A stretch of 64,000 nt of DNA from positions 682,001 through 746,000 of the forward strand of contig JADNRZ010000021.1 in assembly GCA_015501605.1 (NCBI GenBank), read 5' to 3'. Position 1 is the first letter of the stretch; the number at the start of each line of letters is the position of its first letter. Both the position numbers and the translations under genes were made by a program. This document shows, piece by piece, positions 34,008-45,000 of this stretch. The notes under the pieces were generated by a model. That model saw nothing but the letters and a program-made list of their open reading frames with translations. It was not told the DNA's origin and searched no databases. The stretch comes from Panaeolus papilionaceus (Eukaryota; Basidiomycota; Agaricomycetes; Agaricales).

Positions 34008-36248
34008 TCAAATGCGTCGCGAAAATCGCCTAGTTCGAACGTGGGTGCGTGATTTTGTTGGTACTGAACCTGCTTGTGGCCGAATTGCGATGCTAGTGCT
34101 GGAACGATGCGACGAAATACGATGTGACTGAATGGAATGGTTTGATTTCGTGACGATGGCATGCTTCGTGTACTTCGTTGGCTCGATATCGGAGCCGGCA
34201 GGGCGCTTGTTTCGAATCAAAACGACGTTGCTGTGCGATGGTTGATCTTGACGATGGTAAACAGGAGCGGGTGGCGATGAAACTCGATGGAAAAGCGTTC
34301 GAAATCGGTGAAGGAGCGAGTATGGGAGCGAAGGTCGACATTGGGGAAGATGAAGACGATGGAATTCCTGTAAAAGTGAGTGCATAATTAAACCGGAAAC
34401 GATGACGACGATAAAAGAGGCGATGAAGACGAATAAATCTGAACACAAACCAACTATGAATCGAACATAAAACGATAGAAAAACGAAAATAAAAGCAATA
34501 AAATCGAAAATCAGTGAGAAAGAAGTCTGAACACTACTAAGAACGAATAGTAACTGTAAAACAACGAAAGGCGAAAACGACGAAATATGAGATGACTGAA
34601 TGAAACTATAAAATGGTAGATGCAGTTCTGGGGGTGGTAACGAAGCAGGACGATCAACAGACGAATTAGAAGTGATAAAATTCGATGGGAGCGGGGCAAT
34701 GGAAGGGAGCGATGACGACGAAGCAGTGGTGACGGGTGGGGGATCTACTTTACTGTGAACAGGCTTATCTTCAATCGACGGAGCTGTGCTGAGTGACGCT
34801 GAGGAAACCGGATCGGATGTAGGTGCTGTGGCGACGATTGGCTTGTCCTCTGGCCTCTGGAGACTGAATGTTGCAACGAGACGAGTGTGGCTGGACGCTG
34901 GAACGCACTGGGACGACGTGATGTCCTGAGACGAATGCTGAGACAAATAAACCAAGTTGTCATTTGACACTGAGACGATCTGAGAGGGCGGCGATGTTGT
35001 GAGCGACGAAGTTGAGTCCGAATTCGAGTGAAATGGGTGCGCTGGAGCGGAAGAAGGCAACGAAGATGAAGGAGATGATGAAGGAACAACCTGGGGCTTG
35101 TGAGATGATGTCTGGGTGCCACGGAGCATAACGAGCTTGGCTTCTAACGCAGCGATACGAGCATTGATCGAAAACGACTCGTTGAATGGGGGCGACAAAC
35201 AACAGGGACCTGGAACGATAGCGTGAAAGAACTGCGGAGCGGCGACCTGATTCGGATTGAGGCGATGATATTCGTCGAACTTCTCCTTGAGAATCGTACC
35301 GGGGATGCTCGAAGGGACAAAGGCGCCGGATGGGAGGACGACTTTACCATAGTGATTGCGCTGACACTTTCCGCTTCGAATGTAATCGATGACTGTGTAG
35401 CATTTTCCGATGAAGTGACTGGAGCTACCACAAAAATGACATGATCTGCGTGAACTGGGTGCTGATCTCGAATGAACTTTGAGCCGTGACTGCTGAATGA
35501 CCTCGTGAACCGATTTCGTGAGTTCCTGAGTGAGCGCTGAGACCAGGGTCATGACATCATTCAATGGGACAATTCCCAATGAAGACGAAGGTGGAGATGA
35601 GGGAACGGGACGAGGATGATGATGTAATGCTGACGATGCTGATGACGAAGGAACGGAATTGACTGAACCTCGAAGAATAAAACAGGCCGCTTCGTAAACG
35701 CGATCAATGGGCCAGGGATCGTCGTGATGAGAATCTGGGAACTTCACCTGTAAACGAGCTAAAATCTTGTCCTGGAGCTGGTCTGGAAAGCCAGTAACGA
35801 AGAGACGGTGGCAATCGATGTCTGAGAGGCGGGATTTCGAAATGAGGAAGTTGGATATGTGAAGAAAGCGACGATAATACTGTCCTAGAGAGTCGATATT
35901 GTGAATTCCGGTGTGATGGGTCTGGAAAATGAGCTGCTGGAGGTCGGCAATAGTGAACTTGTTATGAGTTGAATCGGCGTCGGGGTAGAGCGCGAGAATA
36001 GCGTCCTTGAAAGCTGCGTAATCGGGAGGCTGAGTCGAGAACTGAGGGGACGACTGCCAGAAATCGGAGACCTCGAAATCTGCGTAGAACACGATGGCGT
36101 CGATCCATTCACGTGCGCTCGTGATCTGTGCTTGCTTGAGTAAGAATTCGACGGTCTCGAAATAGCGGTGAATTTCTCGGGTATGCGCGTGAGTGAAGGT
36201 GGGGGCATTCTTGGAGCCTCGAATCGGTAAAGGAATAATGGTGGACAT
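34008..36248 (-). CDS. gag: Nested Gypsy Gag, 746 residues
   Basis: It starts MSTIIPLPIRGSKNAPTF, matching the Gypsy-1 gag start, and keeps an unbroken capsid region (SLGQYYRRFLHISNF, then FVTGFPDQLQDK) where Gypsy-1 has its frame break. A CCHC knuckle reads CHFCGSSSHFIGKC (about residue 270). A long Ser/Pro-rich region follows. Residues of about 560-645 are strongly hydrophobic with several possible membrane segments, and the C-terminus is basic. No DSG-type protease motif is seen. The hydrophobic part may come from T-rich low-complexity DNA rather than selection. Confidence 0.85.
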   Translation of the reverse strand: MSTIIPLPIRGSKNAPTFTHAHTREIHRYFETVEFLLKQAQITSAREWIDAIVFYADFEVSDFWQSSPQFSTQPPDYAAFKDAILALYPDADSTHNKFTIADLQQLIFQTHHTGIHNIDSLGQYYRRFLHISNFLISKSRLSDIDCHRLFVTGFPDQLQDKILARLQVKFPDSHHDDPWPIDRVYEAACFILRGSVNSVPSSSASSALHHHPRPVPSSPPSSSLGIVPLNDVMTLVSALTQELTKSVHEVIQQSRLKVHSRSAPSSRRSCHFCGSSSHFIGKCYTVIDYIRSGKCQRNHYGKVVLPSGAFVPSSIPGTILKEKFDEYHRLNPNQVAAPQFFHAIVPGPCCLSPPFNESFSINARIAALEAKLVMLRGTQTSSHKPQVVPSSSPSSSLPSSAPAHPFHSNSDSTSSLTTSPPSQIVSVSNDNLVYLSQHSSQDITSSQCVPASSHTRLVATFSLQRPEDKPIVATAPTSDPVSSASLSTAPSIEDKPVHSKVDPPPVTTASSSSLPSIAPLPSNFITSNSSVDRPASLPPPELHLPFYSFIQSSHISSFSPFVVLQLLFVLSSVQTSFSLIFDFIAFIFVFLSFYVRFIVGLCSDLFVFIASFIVVIVSGLIMHSLLQEFHRLHLPQCRPSLPYSLLHRFRTLFHRVSSPPAPVYHRQDQPSHSNVVLIRNKRPAGSDIEPTKYTKHAIVTKSNHSIQSHRISSHRSSTSIAIRPQAGSVPTKSRTHVRTRRFSRRI

Positions 36249-36355
36249 AATGATATAACGGAGGTGACGGTAGTACTGTGGAGCGAATAACGGATCGGCG
36301 TGATAACGAGTTACGAGATGATGATGCTAATGAATGTGTGAGCGCTTCAAACAGA

Positions 36356-36374
36356 CCCCTCGCGGTGGGCTCCA
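36356..36374 (-). other. Nested Gypsy primer-binding site
   Basis: This is the same 19 bases as in Gypsy-1 (minus reading TGGAGCCCACCGCGAGGGG), separated from the LTR by AATT. Confidence 0.8.
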
Positions 36375-36378
36375 AATT

Positions 36379-36946
36379 TGATGTGCGCGTTACGGTAAGT
36401 CTAGATATGAAATGATATGAAATATAATATAATGTGGGATGATGAGGAGGGTTGTGTGACGATGGGTGTGTAAATGCGACGTTGCAAGATCGTGGGGTCT
36501 GCGAGTGCTAAGGGAAAATGTGGGAAACGAGAGGAAGGGTGGTGCCGAATGCACGCAGAACGACGAAATACGAACAAAAACAAGACGAAATACGAAATAC
36601 GAAATACGAAGACGACGAGGGACGAAGACGACGAACTGGGGCGAAACCGAGGCGAAAACTTGTCTATTCTGGTGGTGGAAATGGTACAGTAGATAAAATA
36701 CATGAGCTGTGGTGGTCCTACTACGAAGGTAAACTAAATAGGCAATACGAATGAAAACAATAAGAAATTGAAAGGATTTAAGCAAATTAGCGCCGAAGCG
36801 TTTCAAGGAAGCGAAAATAGAATGAAAAATGAATGAAATAAACCGAAAGAAGGAGGTACCATGCAGTCGGGGAATGGAGGAGGAACGATAATTGTAAAAA
36901 TACCGAAAATGCGGAATTGGGAGGGATGCGGCTTCGGAGCTCATCA
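36379..36946 (-). repeat. Nested Gypsy 5' LTR (568 bp)
   Basis: It is identical to the 32819-33393 copy apart from one 7-bp repeat unit and one substitution that I noticed (AAACGAGAGG here, AAACAAGAGG there). The near identity points to a very recent insertion. Confidence 0.92.
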
Positions 36947-37726
36947 TCCTCTTCCCAAGGGTTACCAACCTGTACCTAATCCAGGTACTGCCACTCTCAA
37001 ACTTCGTCGAGAATTCCAGACAGTGATTGGATCACTGTTGTACCTTATGATCGGCACACGACTGGATATCGCCTATGCCGTGATCAAGCTGTCACAGTTT
37101 TCTGCTAATCCTTCTGAGGATCACCTTAGACACGCCAAGAGTATCTGCCGCTACCTTGCTGGCACATCCAACTATGCTCTCGTGTACAAAGGAAATCCAA
37201 AGATTGGACTTATTGCTTACACCGACTCTGACTGGGCTGCTGATACCATCAAGCGCCGTTCTCAGACTGGATACTTTATGAAATTGGCAAGCTGTATTAT
37301 CTGTTGGGTTTCTCAAGCCCAGAAAACAGTTGCTCTCTCTTCAACTGAAGCAGAGTATATGGCCTTGTCAGATTGCGCCCGCCAGGTTGTGTGGCTGCAA
37401 TCACTCCTTTCCGAAATCGGTTATACCGAACGGAAAACCCCTGTCTGTGGAGACAATCAAGGCTCAATTTTCATTGCCTCTAACCCTGTCCAGGAACATC
37501 GCACCAAGCACATTGATATTCGATATCACTACATCTGTCAGTGTATTGAAGACAATAAGATCGATGCTCTCTTCATTGATGGTGCTGAGAATCCTGCAGA
37601 CATGTTCACAAAGGCTCTTGATCATGTCAAGTTCTCCAAGTTCTTGGGGACACTTGGATTAGTCTTCTATCCACAGAAATCTTAAGCGCTGAGAACACTA
37701 AAGCCACTGTACTCAGCGAGGGGGAG

Positions 37727-38116
37727 TGTTGAGATTTAGATCTCATCTTGGATATCTCATCTTAGATAGATCTACAATCTTCATCTACAATCTTAAATAC
37801 ATCTTAGATACATTCCTAGATTCATACTGCATGTACTGCATACTACATGTACTGCATACTGCATGTACTCTGGAACTCTCAGTCAACATGAGTCATTGAA
37901 TGACTCACTTTCCTTCATTACTCCAGATACCCCAATAGGCGCTTACATAGACTACCATATTTAGCTACCATTTCATGTATATAAGCACCTTACTTTCTCT
38001 CTATCTCAATAACAGCTTTACCAGCTATTCTATCGCTCTCCTAGCCTCTTTACAATCTTCCTAACCAGGTGAGGCAGTTAGTTAGGGCACTCTGTGCACG
38101 CTATGCTGTTTCTACA
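37727..38116 (+). repeat. Copia-1 3' LTR (390 bp)
   Basis: It follows the purine tract and ends TTTCTACA at 38116, with the target duplication GGATG next to it. It is nearly identical to the 5' LTR. Confidence 0.93.
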
Positions 38117-38121
38117 GGATG

Positions 38122-39366
38122 ATCAGTGTTGAGCACCCTAGAAGACGAGCTTGAAGGGACGGGGGAGGCTATCCGTGATATTATATTGCGGTCAATGGCA
38201 GAGTTGTACTCCGAGTAATGCTCAGAGTGGAAAATTATATGATCTTATTGAAGAGGATCAGCAAGGGCAGGGGGAGTAATGAAAGTGTTTGGTGATTACT
38301 TCGTATCGACAGAGTACTATGGGAACATATCATAATCATAAGTCACTCGCATTGAATATTATAAAATTGGCCTCATTTATCTTCAAATTTAAGAGCTGAG
38401 ATTTTGAATATATCCATTGATGAATACACAACGATGGTGGAGAGTCCTCAGGTGCCTCAGGCACAACGCTGACAGACGAAACCAGGCAGTATACGAAGAC
38501 TAACAATGGTGGTGACTGAATATGAAAGCCAACTACGGTGGCTACTCTGAGCTACTAGGAGACAACTGTAAGACGAAATACAACGAAGAATTGAACCAGA
38601 CACTGCTGGCGACGACTGAGCTGAAACAAAACAAAATCGAAGCTCAGATACGATATCTCGGCAGTCAGAATGTGATCCATAGAGCAAGGATATTGAATAA
38701 AATAAGTGAAAGGGAGGGTGATTGCAGTGATGAGCACTGCACCACTATCCCCCTATTTTTCGATTTTTCTCTTATTTTCCGTTTATTTCTATTTGCATCA
38801 GCGCATCGTTCATGCGCCGAGCACTCTTGATTTCCGTAGTTTCGAGTATTTTCTTTCATTTTCCATGATTTTCTATAATTTTACATATATAGAGGATATG
38901 TGCACTGTGAACCAAGCCGAAGGGTTATTCCCTCTGGATTTTTATAAGTGAATACCAGTACCTGAGAAGAGGGTAAGTAAGGAAAATCATCGTAGATAGT
39001 GATACAATTACATACCTTGATGATATGATATTCACTTACAATAGAAGGGTATTCAGGGCGGATTTTCACTCCTTAAAATTAACCACGAAAGCACTCTTCA
39101 AAAGAGGGATCCCCTCTAGCCCAGCAGAGGAATTGCAAAAAAAAGTGGTTAAAAGCGATATTAAAGAGAGTTTTATAGATACAAAAAAGGGACTAGATAA
39201 GGGAATAACGACTTTCTAATACGTATATAGTTGTTTAAACACGAGAAAATGATATGAAACAGCAACAATAAAAAGAGTTAAAAACATAGAAAATGTGAAT
39301 GAAAAACAAGAAACGTAGTGATAATATGAATTAAAAAATGAGATTATTAGCACAAAAAAAAACTAT
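38122..39366. other. No supported gene
   Basis: Low-complexity AT-rich DNA with frames up to 102 codons. Around 38430-38620 it has ACGAA-rich words like those of the Gypsy LTRs, so an old degraded LTR is possible, but no ends can be placed. Confidence 0.35.
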
Positions 39367-41034
39367 TTAAACCTTGAATTTCTTCTTGCATCGAGCATCC
39401 TTGAGGGCAGAAAGAGCCTTCCTCTTAATCACAATTGTGACCTCTTCGTCGTCTTCGTCTTCGCTCTGTTCATCCTCACTCTTGTCACCCTCACCCTCGT
39501 CACCCTCACCCTCGTCACCCTCACCCTCACCCCCCTCGTCTTCTCTGTTCTCCATATCCTCATCATCTCCATGCTCCACATCCAAACCACCTTCCATCTC
39601 TACATCCTCGTCCTCACTGTTGTCATCCTCATTCTCCGCATAATTGAATCTGGACCTCCTGATATAGGAACTGGTGTTGCGACCACCAAATACTCTATCT
39701 TCATTGTCGTTGGCATTGTCGTCACTGTCAGCCTGAGCGTTGTGTTCAAATCTATTGGCATAAGCTTCAAGTTCGTGCCATTGGAAATTAGTGGTTGCGG
39801 AGAAGGGGGAGAGTGAAGAGAAGTAAGCATGGGCGGGAAGAGTAAGGTTGTCGTCTTCGTTGTAGTCTTCTCGTGCATTATTTCCAGGTGTCGCAGGGGC
39901 GTTGGGGGATGAGGTGATGCTGTCGTCATCATGGGACCGATTGGTGATATTGTTGTTATCGGAACCGTTTGCATCTTCGACTTCGCGATTCATGCGGGAG
40001 AGATGGTGACGTTTGTTCTTGATGACTGATTGAATGAGATTGGGGATGGGCCAAGCATCTTCGTAGCGAGAGAAGATTGGCATCTTGTCTTTCAACTGTT
40101 AAAATTACTATAGACAGTAGATGACACCCATAATATGACTTACCACATTGATAAACTGTGCAAGCTGAATGTGAGAGAAGCTGCAGAAGGTATCGGTTGC
40201 TGGATTGACGCCGAGTCCGACAAGAGTCGTGAAGACCTGTTGCTACAGATTGGGGGTTAGTAGAGAAAATAAAAAGGTGATGCACGACCTACATGAGCGT
40301 TCAAATACTCCCTGCGCTCAGATTTCCCTGCCATGAGGCGCATGGCACTTTGGAGGTTGCCCAAAGGCTTGGGCTGAGGAATCAAGGACTTCTTCTGTTT
40401 TTTCGTGTTTTTTGCTGCTTTTGCTTGGCCAACCTTCTTCCTTAAGCATGCAAGCTGGGCTGAAATAAGATCAGACATGATATATATAGGAATGAATGGG
40501 AAAATGACATACCATCTTGAGTGGCCATCTTCTTCTCCATCGCAGCACGACTTAGACGCTGGGCTGTATGCGAAGCGTCACACTCATCCCCATCAGATTC
40601 AGAGTTGGACTTGGAGTCCGTATCTAAATCTGAGTCTGACTCGGAGTCAGAGTTAAGCTCCCGATTGGTATTAATATCTTGCAACGGATGCTCTAAAACT
40701 AATGAGAATAATCATATGTTAAGTGAGAAATATAAAACGTACTCTTAGCACCATTAACTGCAGCAGGCTTCTTTGGTTTGGTGATGGGTTTGGTAGCAGC
40801 AGGTTTGGTGACGGCTTTGGTGACGGGTTTGATAGTAGCGGGTTTGGCGATGTGTTTGGTAGTAGCGGGTTTGGCAGCAGCGGGTTTTGCGACAGGTTTG
40901 GTAGCAGCAGGTTTGGCGACAGGTTTGGCGGCGGGTTTGGTGATAGGTTTGGCAGTGGTTTGGTTTTTGTTGGAGTTGGTTGTCTGACAGGTGATGCGGG
41001 TCGTTGGTTTGGTGTTTTCGTTGGTTCGAGGCAT
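39367..41034 (-). CDS. Five-exon gene for an acidic/Lys-Pro-rich protein of unknown function
   Basis: Exons 41034-40743, 40692-40513, 40459-40293, 40242-40144 and 40095-39367 join in frame (phases +1, +1, 0, 0) to 488 residues ending in TAA. The N-terminus (MPRTNENTKPTTR) leads into about 65 residues of KPxAxKP repeats. Next come an Asp/Ser-rich acidic stretch and a basic helix (LRKKVGQAKAAKN), then a globular-looking middle (SAMRLMAGKSERREYL to FINVLKDKMPIFSRYEDAWPIPNLIQ). The acidic GEGDEGEGDE repeats end in a basic tail KRKALSALKDARCKKKFKV. This looks like a nuclear or chromatin-type protein, but no known domain is recognised. A TATAAAAGG box lies 57 nt upstream of the ATG. Confidence 0.7.
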
Positions 41035-41090
41035 GGTTATAAAGATGAGAGCAAAGGAGAGTGGGATGGGGATTGTGAGCAATCTGGCGG

Positions 41091-41099
41091 CCTTTTATA
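41091..41099 (-). promoter_or_regulatory. TATA box of the minus-strand gene
   Basis: The minus strand reads TATAAAAGG, 57 nt before the ATG at 41034. The identical word serves the divergent plus-strand gene. Confidence 0.65.
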
Positions 41100-41580
41100 G
41101 AGCAAATACAGACCTTAATTGGCAAGAACACCAAACATGGGCAAAGGGGAGCACTACGACATCCGTTAGAATAGAACGATTAGGGATGCGAAAAAAAAAG
41201 AACATACCAGGTCCCGATAGAGGAGTGGCGGTCAAAATTCATCAAAAGAGCGAAATATGGACGCGTCCCTTGTCTTGAATAATGCAGCGATATGCACGCT
41301 AGACTAAACGGGACTTGCAAACCTCGTGCATTCTGCAGGTGTGTCGGTTTTTCCTTGACTGGTATGGGGATATTTACGTTGCCGCAAAGGGTTCTATTGA
41401 AAATAAGCTGAGTCAGTGATTACGACGACGTAGAGACAAGCAAATGAATATCAAATTAAGGGGTCACACCGGGCGGCTCTAAACAAACCTGCACAGACCC
41501 AGCTCTTGAGCATCCATTGCAGGGCGCACATTGTTTAAATTTTATAAACGAAGATAAACAAAGATGAAGCAGTTGTCAGA

Positions 41581-41589
41581 TATAAAAGG
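41581..41589 (+). promoter_or_regulatory. TATA box of the plus-strand gene
   Basis: TATAAAAGG lies 67 nt before the ATG at 41656. The two boxes face away from each other across about 480 bp, the layout of a divergent promoter. Confidence 0.65.
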
Positions 41590-41655
41590 ACGACTGGGAG
41601 AAAGGGTTGAAGCAGCTCACTTTGTGTGTCCTTCTTTCAGTCCCTCATCTCTGCA

Positions 41656-42045
41656 ATGCCCAAACTTCGAGTTCACATTTCCTCTGTCAACTTCAAAGCA
41701 TCAGTTCTCTTCAACGGCGACGACGAGCTATCGCTCACCTGTTGCGAGGAATCCGAATCCAATGTCGATGCAGGTCTTGATTACAACACAGACTCCGAGT
41801 CCTCCTGTGGGTGTGGTGAAAACCAACTTTCACACTATGAAATCGATGGGGCTGTACGTACTGATTTGCCCGAACACTGTCTTCGACACGTTAATGGTCC
41901 GATTGGTGGTGCTGAAAGTAGATTATTTTTCTATCTTGATTGAATCAGTTGACTGACTTCCCCCTTTTTTTTCAGCAGAAAGCGCACCGAATGATCATTC
42001 TACCAATGATGGTGAGCAGTATCATGTCAAATTATCAACACTGAC
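41656..42045 (+). pseudogene. Truncated gene of unknown function, cut by the hAT element
   Basis: Exon 1 starts MPKLRVHISSVNFKASVLF and runs to a donor at about 41907 (GATTG/GTGGTG). The intron ends TTTTTTTTCAG at 41974 with CTGAC branch-like words. Exon 2 (about 41975-42010) ends at GTGAGCAG. The following intron is interrupted at 42046 by the hAT terminus, and no continuation is recognisable beyond 45996. The first exon encodes an acidic Cys/Ser-containing stretch (TCCEESESN, SSCGCGENQ). No domain is recognised. Confidence 0.5.
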
Positions 42046-45000
42046 TAGGCAATGACATGGGTAACCCACGGGTGTCTGGAAGACTACCCGGACCCCAACC
42101 CGTAGAAACCCATACCCACCAACCCATGGGTTATTTGCATCGGGTCAAACGGGTTATGAGTTACCCATGGGTATATCCTGGGTTATCACTTAAAGTACAT
42201 GCCTGACGTCTTGAATCCAGTAGCAATATAATAGAATTTATGTAAATTAATTAATGTAATGAATAACACTAATTAAGTACAATACGGTCCCAGTTCTCCT
42301 CTAATACCTCAATATCATCCTCCCTAACATCAGGCATCGCAGCAGCTGCCTCCAGGTCCTTATCGTGGACATACCCATAAAGACTCCAATTGCCGACACA
42401 CAACAATGCTCGTGTCAACTCAGCAGACAAGCGACTACGAACATGAGAGAGAAGCAAACGGCCTCGACTGAACACCCGTTCAACGTCAACAGAGGTTGCT
42501 GGATAAAATAAAATTAGTAAGGCATGCACACATTTAAATGAGAACGTACCAGGGATACATGCATAATCCAGTGCCATCCGTGAAAGACATGGGTACAATG
42601 CCCGACGCTCTGTCCACCACCCTAAGATATCATCCACATGTTCAATGGGAGTCGCTAGATAACGGTCAATTTCGCTCCTGGGGTTGGATTTTGGGACATC
42701 AATCTTGAGAAGAGAGTCAAATAGGTTATGGCCTGTTGACGAACACTGCTGAGGAGCCTTGGAGATGAATCATTAGTGCTGCAGCCCCAATGAAAATAAA
42801 ACGAACTTACCTGAGTCGCAGATTTGTTCACGTCCAAGTCTGTCACCAATTCATCATCTGATTCCTCCAGATCCAACTTGTAGTGCTCATCGTATGCAGT
42901 GCGGACCAGCTTCTCAGCTGTATCAATCCAATCCTGCTCCCATGACGCATCCTTGAAATAGTTGAGTTTGTATTGAGGATGCAAGACTGCCAACGAACAT
43001 GAATTGTGAGTGAAAACTCATATACAAAGCATACATTACTTACCCATGGCGATACGATACGTCTCTGACTCATCAGTTCTTGAGTAGTACCGGTTTAGCG
43101 TCTTCTTTGCGAGTCCAGCAGCTGTACGAATTGCAGGTGTGATGTTCTTATTGTTCGCCGCCTGGGTAAGTGTGTCGTTAATATGGTCCATCACAGGGAT
43201 GACATAGGCGAGAGCTGGTGTTGAGCGCGAAAAGAAAAGGGTCGCATGCTTGAGGATCTAGATGGGCCAAGTTTGTAATAGATTATAGAGACGAGAATGG
43301 AAGAGATGAGACAACAAGGAAGAGTGATTGTAAAATTGAGGTTGGTCATTGAGAAAATACAGATGTAAACAAAGACGACGCACCTCTAACATGTCACACA
43401 GCTCCTTGATCATCACCCACTCGGCCTGTCGCAGCTCATAATCATCTCGCAACCCATTAGCCTCATCAGCAGTGAACCGCTTAAATGCCTTTTTGTGCTC
43501 AAGGATGAATTTCAACATATCGTAAGTCGAATTCCATCGTGTTCGGACGTCACGAGGAATTAACTTGACCTTCAAATTTAGTTCTTCCAGGCACGACTTC
43601 CACGCTGGTAGAAGGAGTGTAGTGGAATGAATTGTCTTAAAGGCAATTTTCCGAACCTGGAGGTAAGTGTATCAGTCGCAACTCGGTCTGGTTTCATTCT
43701 GACAACTGAGAAGAGATACAGCACCTTGGCAAGAGCAACACGAACAGGACGGAGTGCCTCTTCAACAACCAGACGCTCAGCCTGACTCAGTGCAGCGATT
43801 TCGTCATTCCATCCATCAAACTCAACATCCACCTCATGAGAGTCGAGATCATTGAGTGCGTTGAGAAGTTCTTCACGTGTCATGCGCTCCTCAACTTCGA
43901 TTTCCTGACCCATTTCATATAGCTTTTCGGCCTCAGCATCGTCAGGTGATCCAGAAGGTTGTGGTTTGGAGCGTGGGGCGTCAAATTGGCGGAGAAGGGA
44001 CTGACCAACGAGGTTGTTTACGTGGAGAAAGCAGCGGGTGTGGTTGACAGCAGAAAACGAGTTGTCCATGGTGTCCAGCTCGCTTACCATGACATCGTTA
44101 TTGGTGGCGTTGTCTGTGGAAAGTGCAAGCATCTATCACCGAGTTGCAGATTGGCAGTGAGTCTCTTGCTTCATATGAACGAGATATACTAACATACCTT
44201 TTGTGAAAGCCCAAATTCTTCGAGAATCGACGCAAAAACCTCTGCCAAGGCAAATCCAGTGTGTGACTTCGGGACCTCAACAACATCCAGGATGAGCACC
44301 ACTGCCTCTCCGTTATGCTCAAAATGGACTGTTACGGCCATGTAGGCACGATGGTTTGGGGAAGTCCAGGCGTCTGTGGCGAAATGTAAACGCCCTTTGT
44401 GCCTCTTTATAATGGTAAGTTAGTCGTTCTCAATATTTAGGCAATGGATAATGACACTTACTTGTAGAATTCCAGCAATACGTTGTCGACTCTTTGCAAA
44501 GACAGTGCGGACATCTCGAGAAACAGTCCTTGGCGAAGGTAGGTAATACTCTGGTCGCCCAGTTTTCATCAAAACTTTGAACCCTCGGTCGCTGACGATG
44601 TTGAAAGGCCGGACACTCTCTGAAACCCAACGAACAATCTCAGCCCTTGAAATACAGAGGGTCAGTGCCACGTAATACCAAAGGACAATGAGAGCGCACC
44701 TCGTTTGCGTCTTTGTGTGCTGTCTGTGTGAGTAACTCAGTTTACCATTGCCGTTTACCCGAAAAAACTCAGGCAGTGACCCATCCTTCGACTTTAACAG
44801 AATTTCACGAGCCTCTGTTGCTGTCTTAACTGACATCGCCGCAGCAATGGTTTCCTTCCCCCAGCATTTCCGTGCATGCTTGTGTAAGTTTCCAGTTGAT
44901 CCTGCATCCTTCTTGTCTGTGAACCGATTTACTGATTTTTTGCAGGATTTGGCGAAGCAGTGGAACACATGGTATTGTCGATTGTCGGCAGAATACTTGA

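Larger units (their letters stand above)
32819..36946 (-). mobile_element. Gag-only (non-autonomous) Ty3/Gypsy element nested in Copia-1
   Basis: LTRs lie at 32819-33393 and 36379-36946, and the Copia codons are duplicated as TCCT at 32815-32818 and 36947-36950, a 4-bp target duplication. The element is 4.13 kb and reads on the minus strand: LTR, primer site 36374-36356, gag 36248-34008, about 610 nt without a gene, purine tract CAAGAGGGGAAT, LTR. No RT, RNase H or integrase is present anywhere inside, so it would need enzymes from another Gypsy copy. It shares its primer site with Gypsy-1. Confidence 0.92.
28040..37685 (+). pseudogene. gag-pol: Copia-1 Gag-Pol polyprotein, split by nested element and by one TAG
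   Basis: The frame runs 28040-32818 and resumes exactly in phase at 36951-37685, about 1837 codons in all. Gag (residues 1-about 240) has the WLEWSLSMKNWL start and an RGG-rich tract near 28760-28840, but no CCHC knuckle that I can find. Protease has DSGASQHF (about 29514); integrase has HKRFGHLS, CRGCAEGK, HSDVKSY, WHSDGGGEF and NGRAERFNR; RT has DVKNAFLYGELDE and YVDDGLF (about 32598). RNase H with TDSDWA and STEAEY lies right of the insertion. A TAG at 28604-28606 in gag breaks the frame, probably from TGG (Trp). Confidence 0.92.
27354..38116 (+). mobile_element. Ty1/Copia LTR retrotransposon (Copia-1), interrupted by a nested Gypsy element
   Basis: LTRs of 390 bp at 27354-27743 and 37727-38116 differ at two positions I could find, and a 5-bp target duplication GGATG flanks the element (27349-27353 and 38117-38121). 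A primer site follows the left LTR and a purine tract (GCGAGGGGGAG) precedes the right one. Removing 32819-36950 leaves a 6.63-kb element with one gag-pol frame. The gene order integrase before RT is the Copia order. It is inactivated by the nested insertion and by a TAG in gag. Confidence 0.95.

Noticed and set aside
38457..38830. Overlapping open frames of 76 and 102 codons
   Set aside because: Low-complexity ACGAA-rich DNA gives open frames on both strands; no motif and no splice pattern.
38990..39220. Frame with TITYLDDMIFTY resembling an RT YxDD motif
   Set aside because: No other RT motif is in range and the surrounding residues do not fit; a chance match in AT-rich DNA is more likely.
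39480..39540. Tandem CACCCTCGTCACCCTC repeats as a possible regulatory array or CRISPR-like repeat
   Set aside because: They encode the in-frame GEGDEGEGDE repeat of an exon; no spacers and a eukaryotic genome.
39374..39816. Plus-strand frames opposite the acidic-repeat exon
   Set aside because: They are antisense shadows of GAG/GAC-rich codons in the minus-strand gene at 39367-41034.
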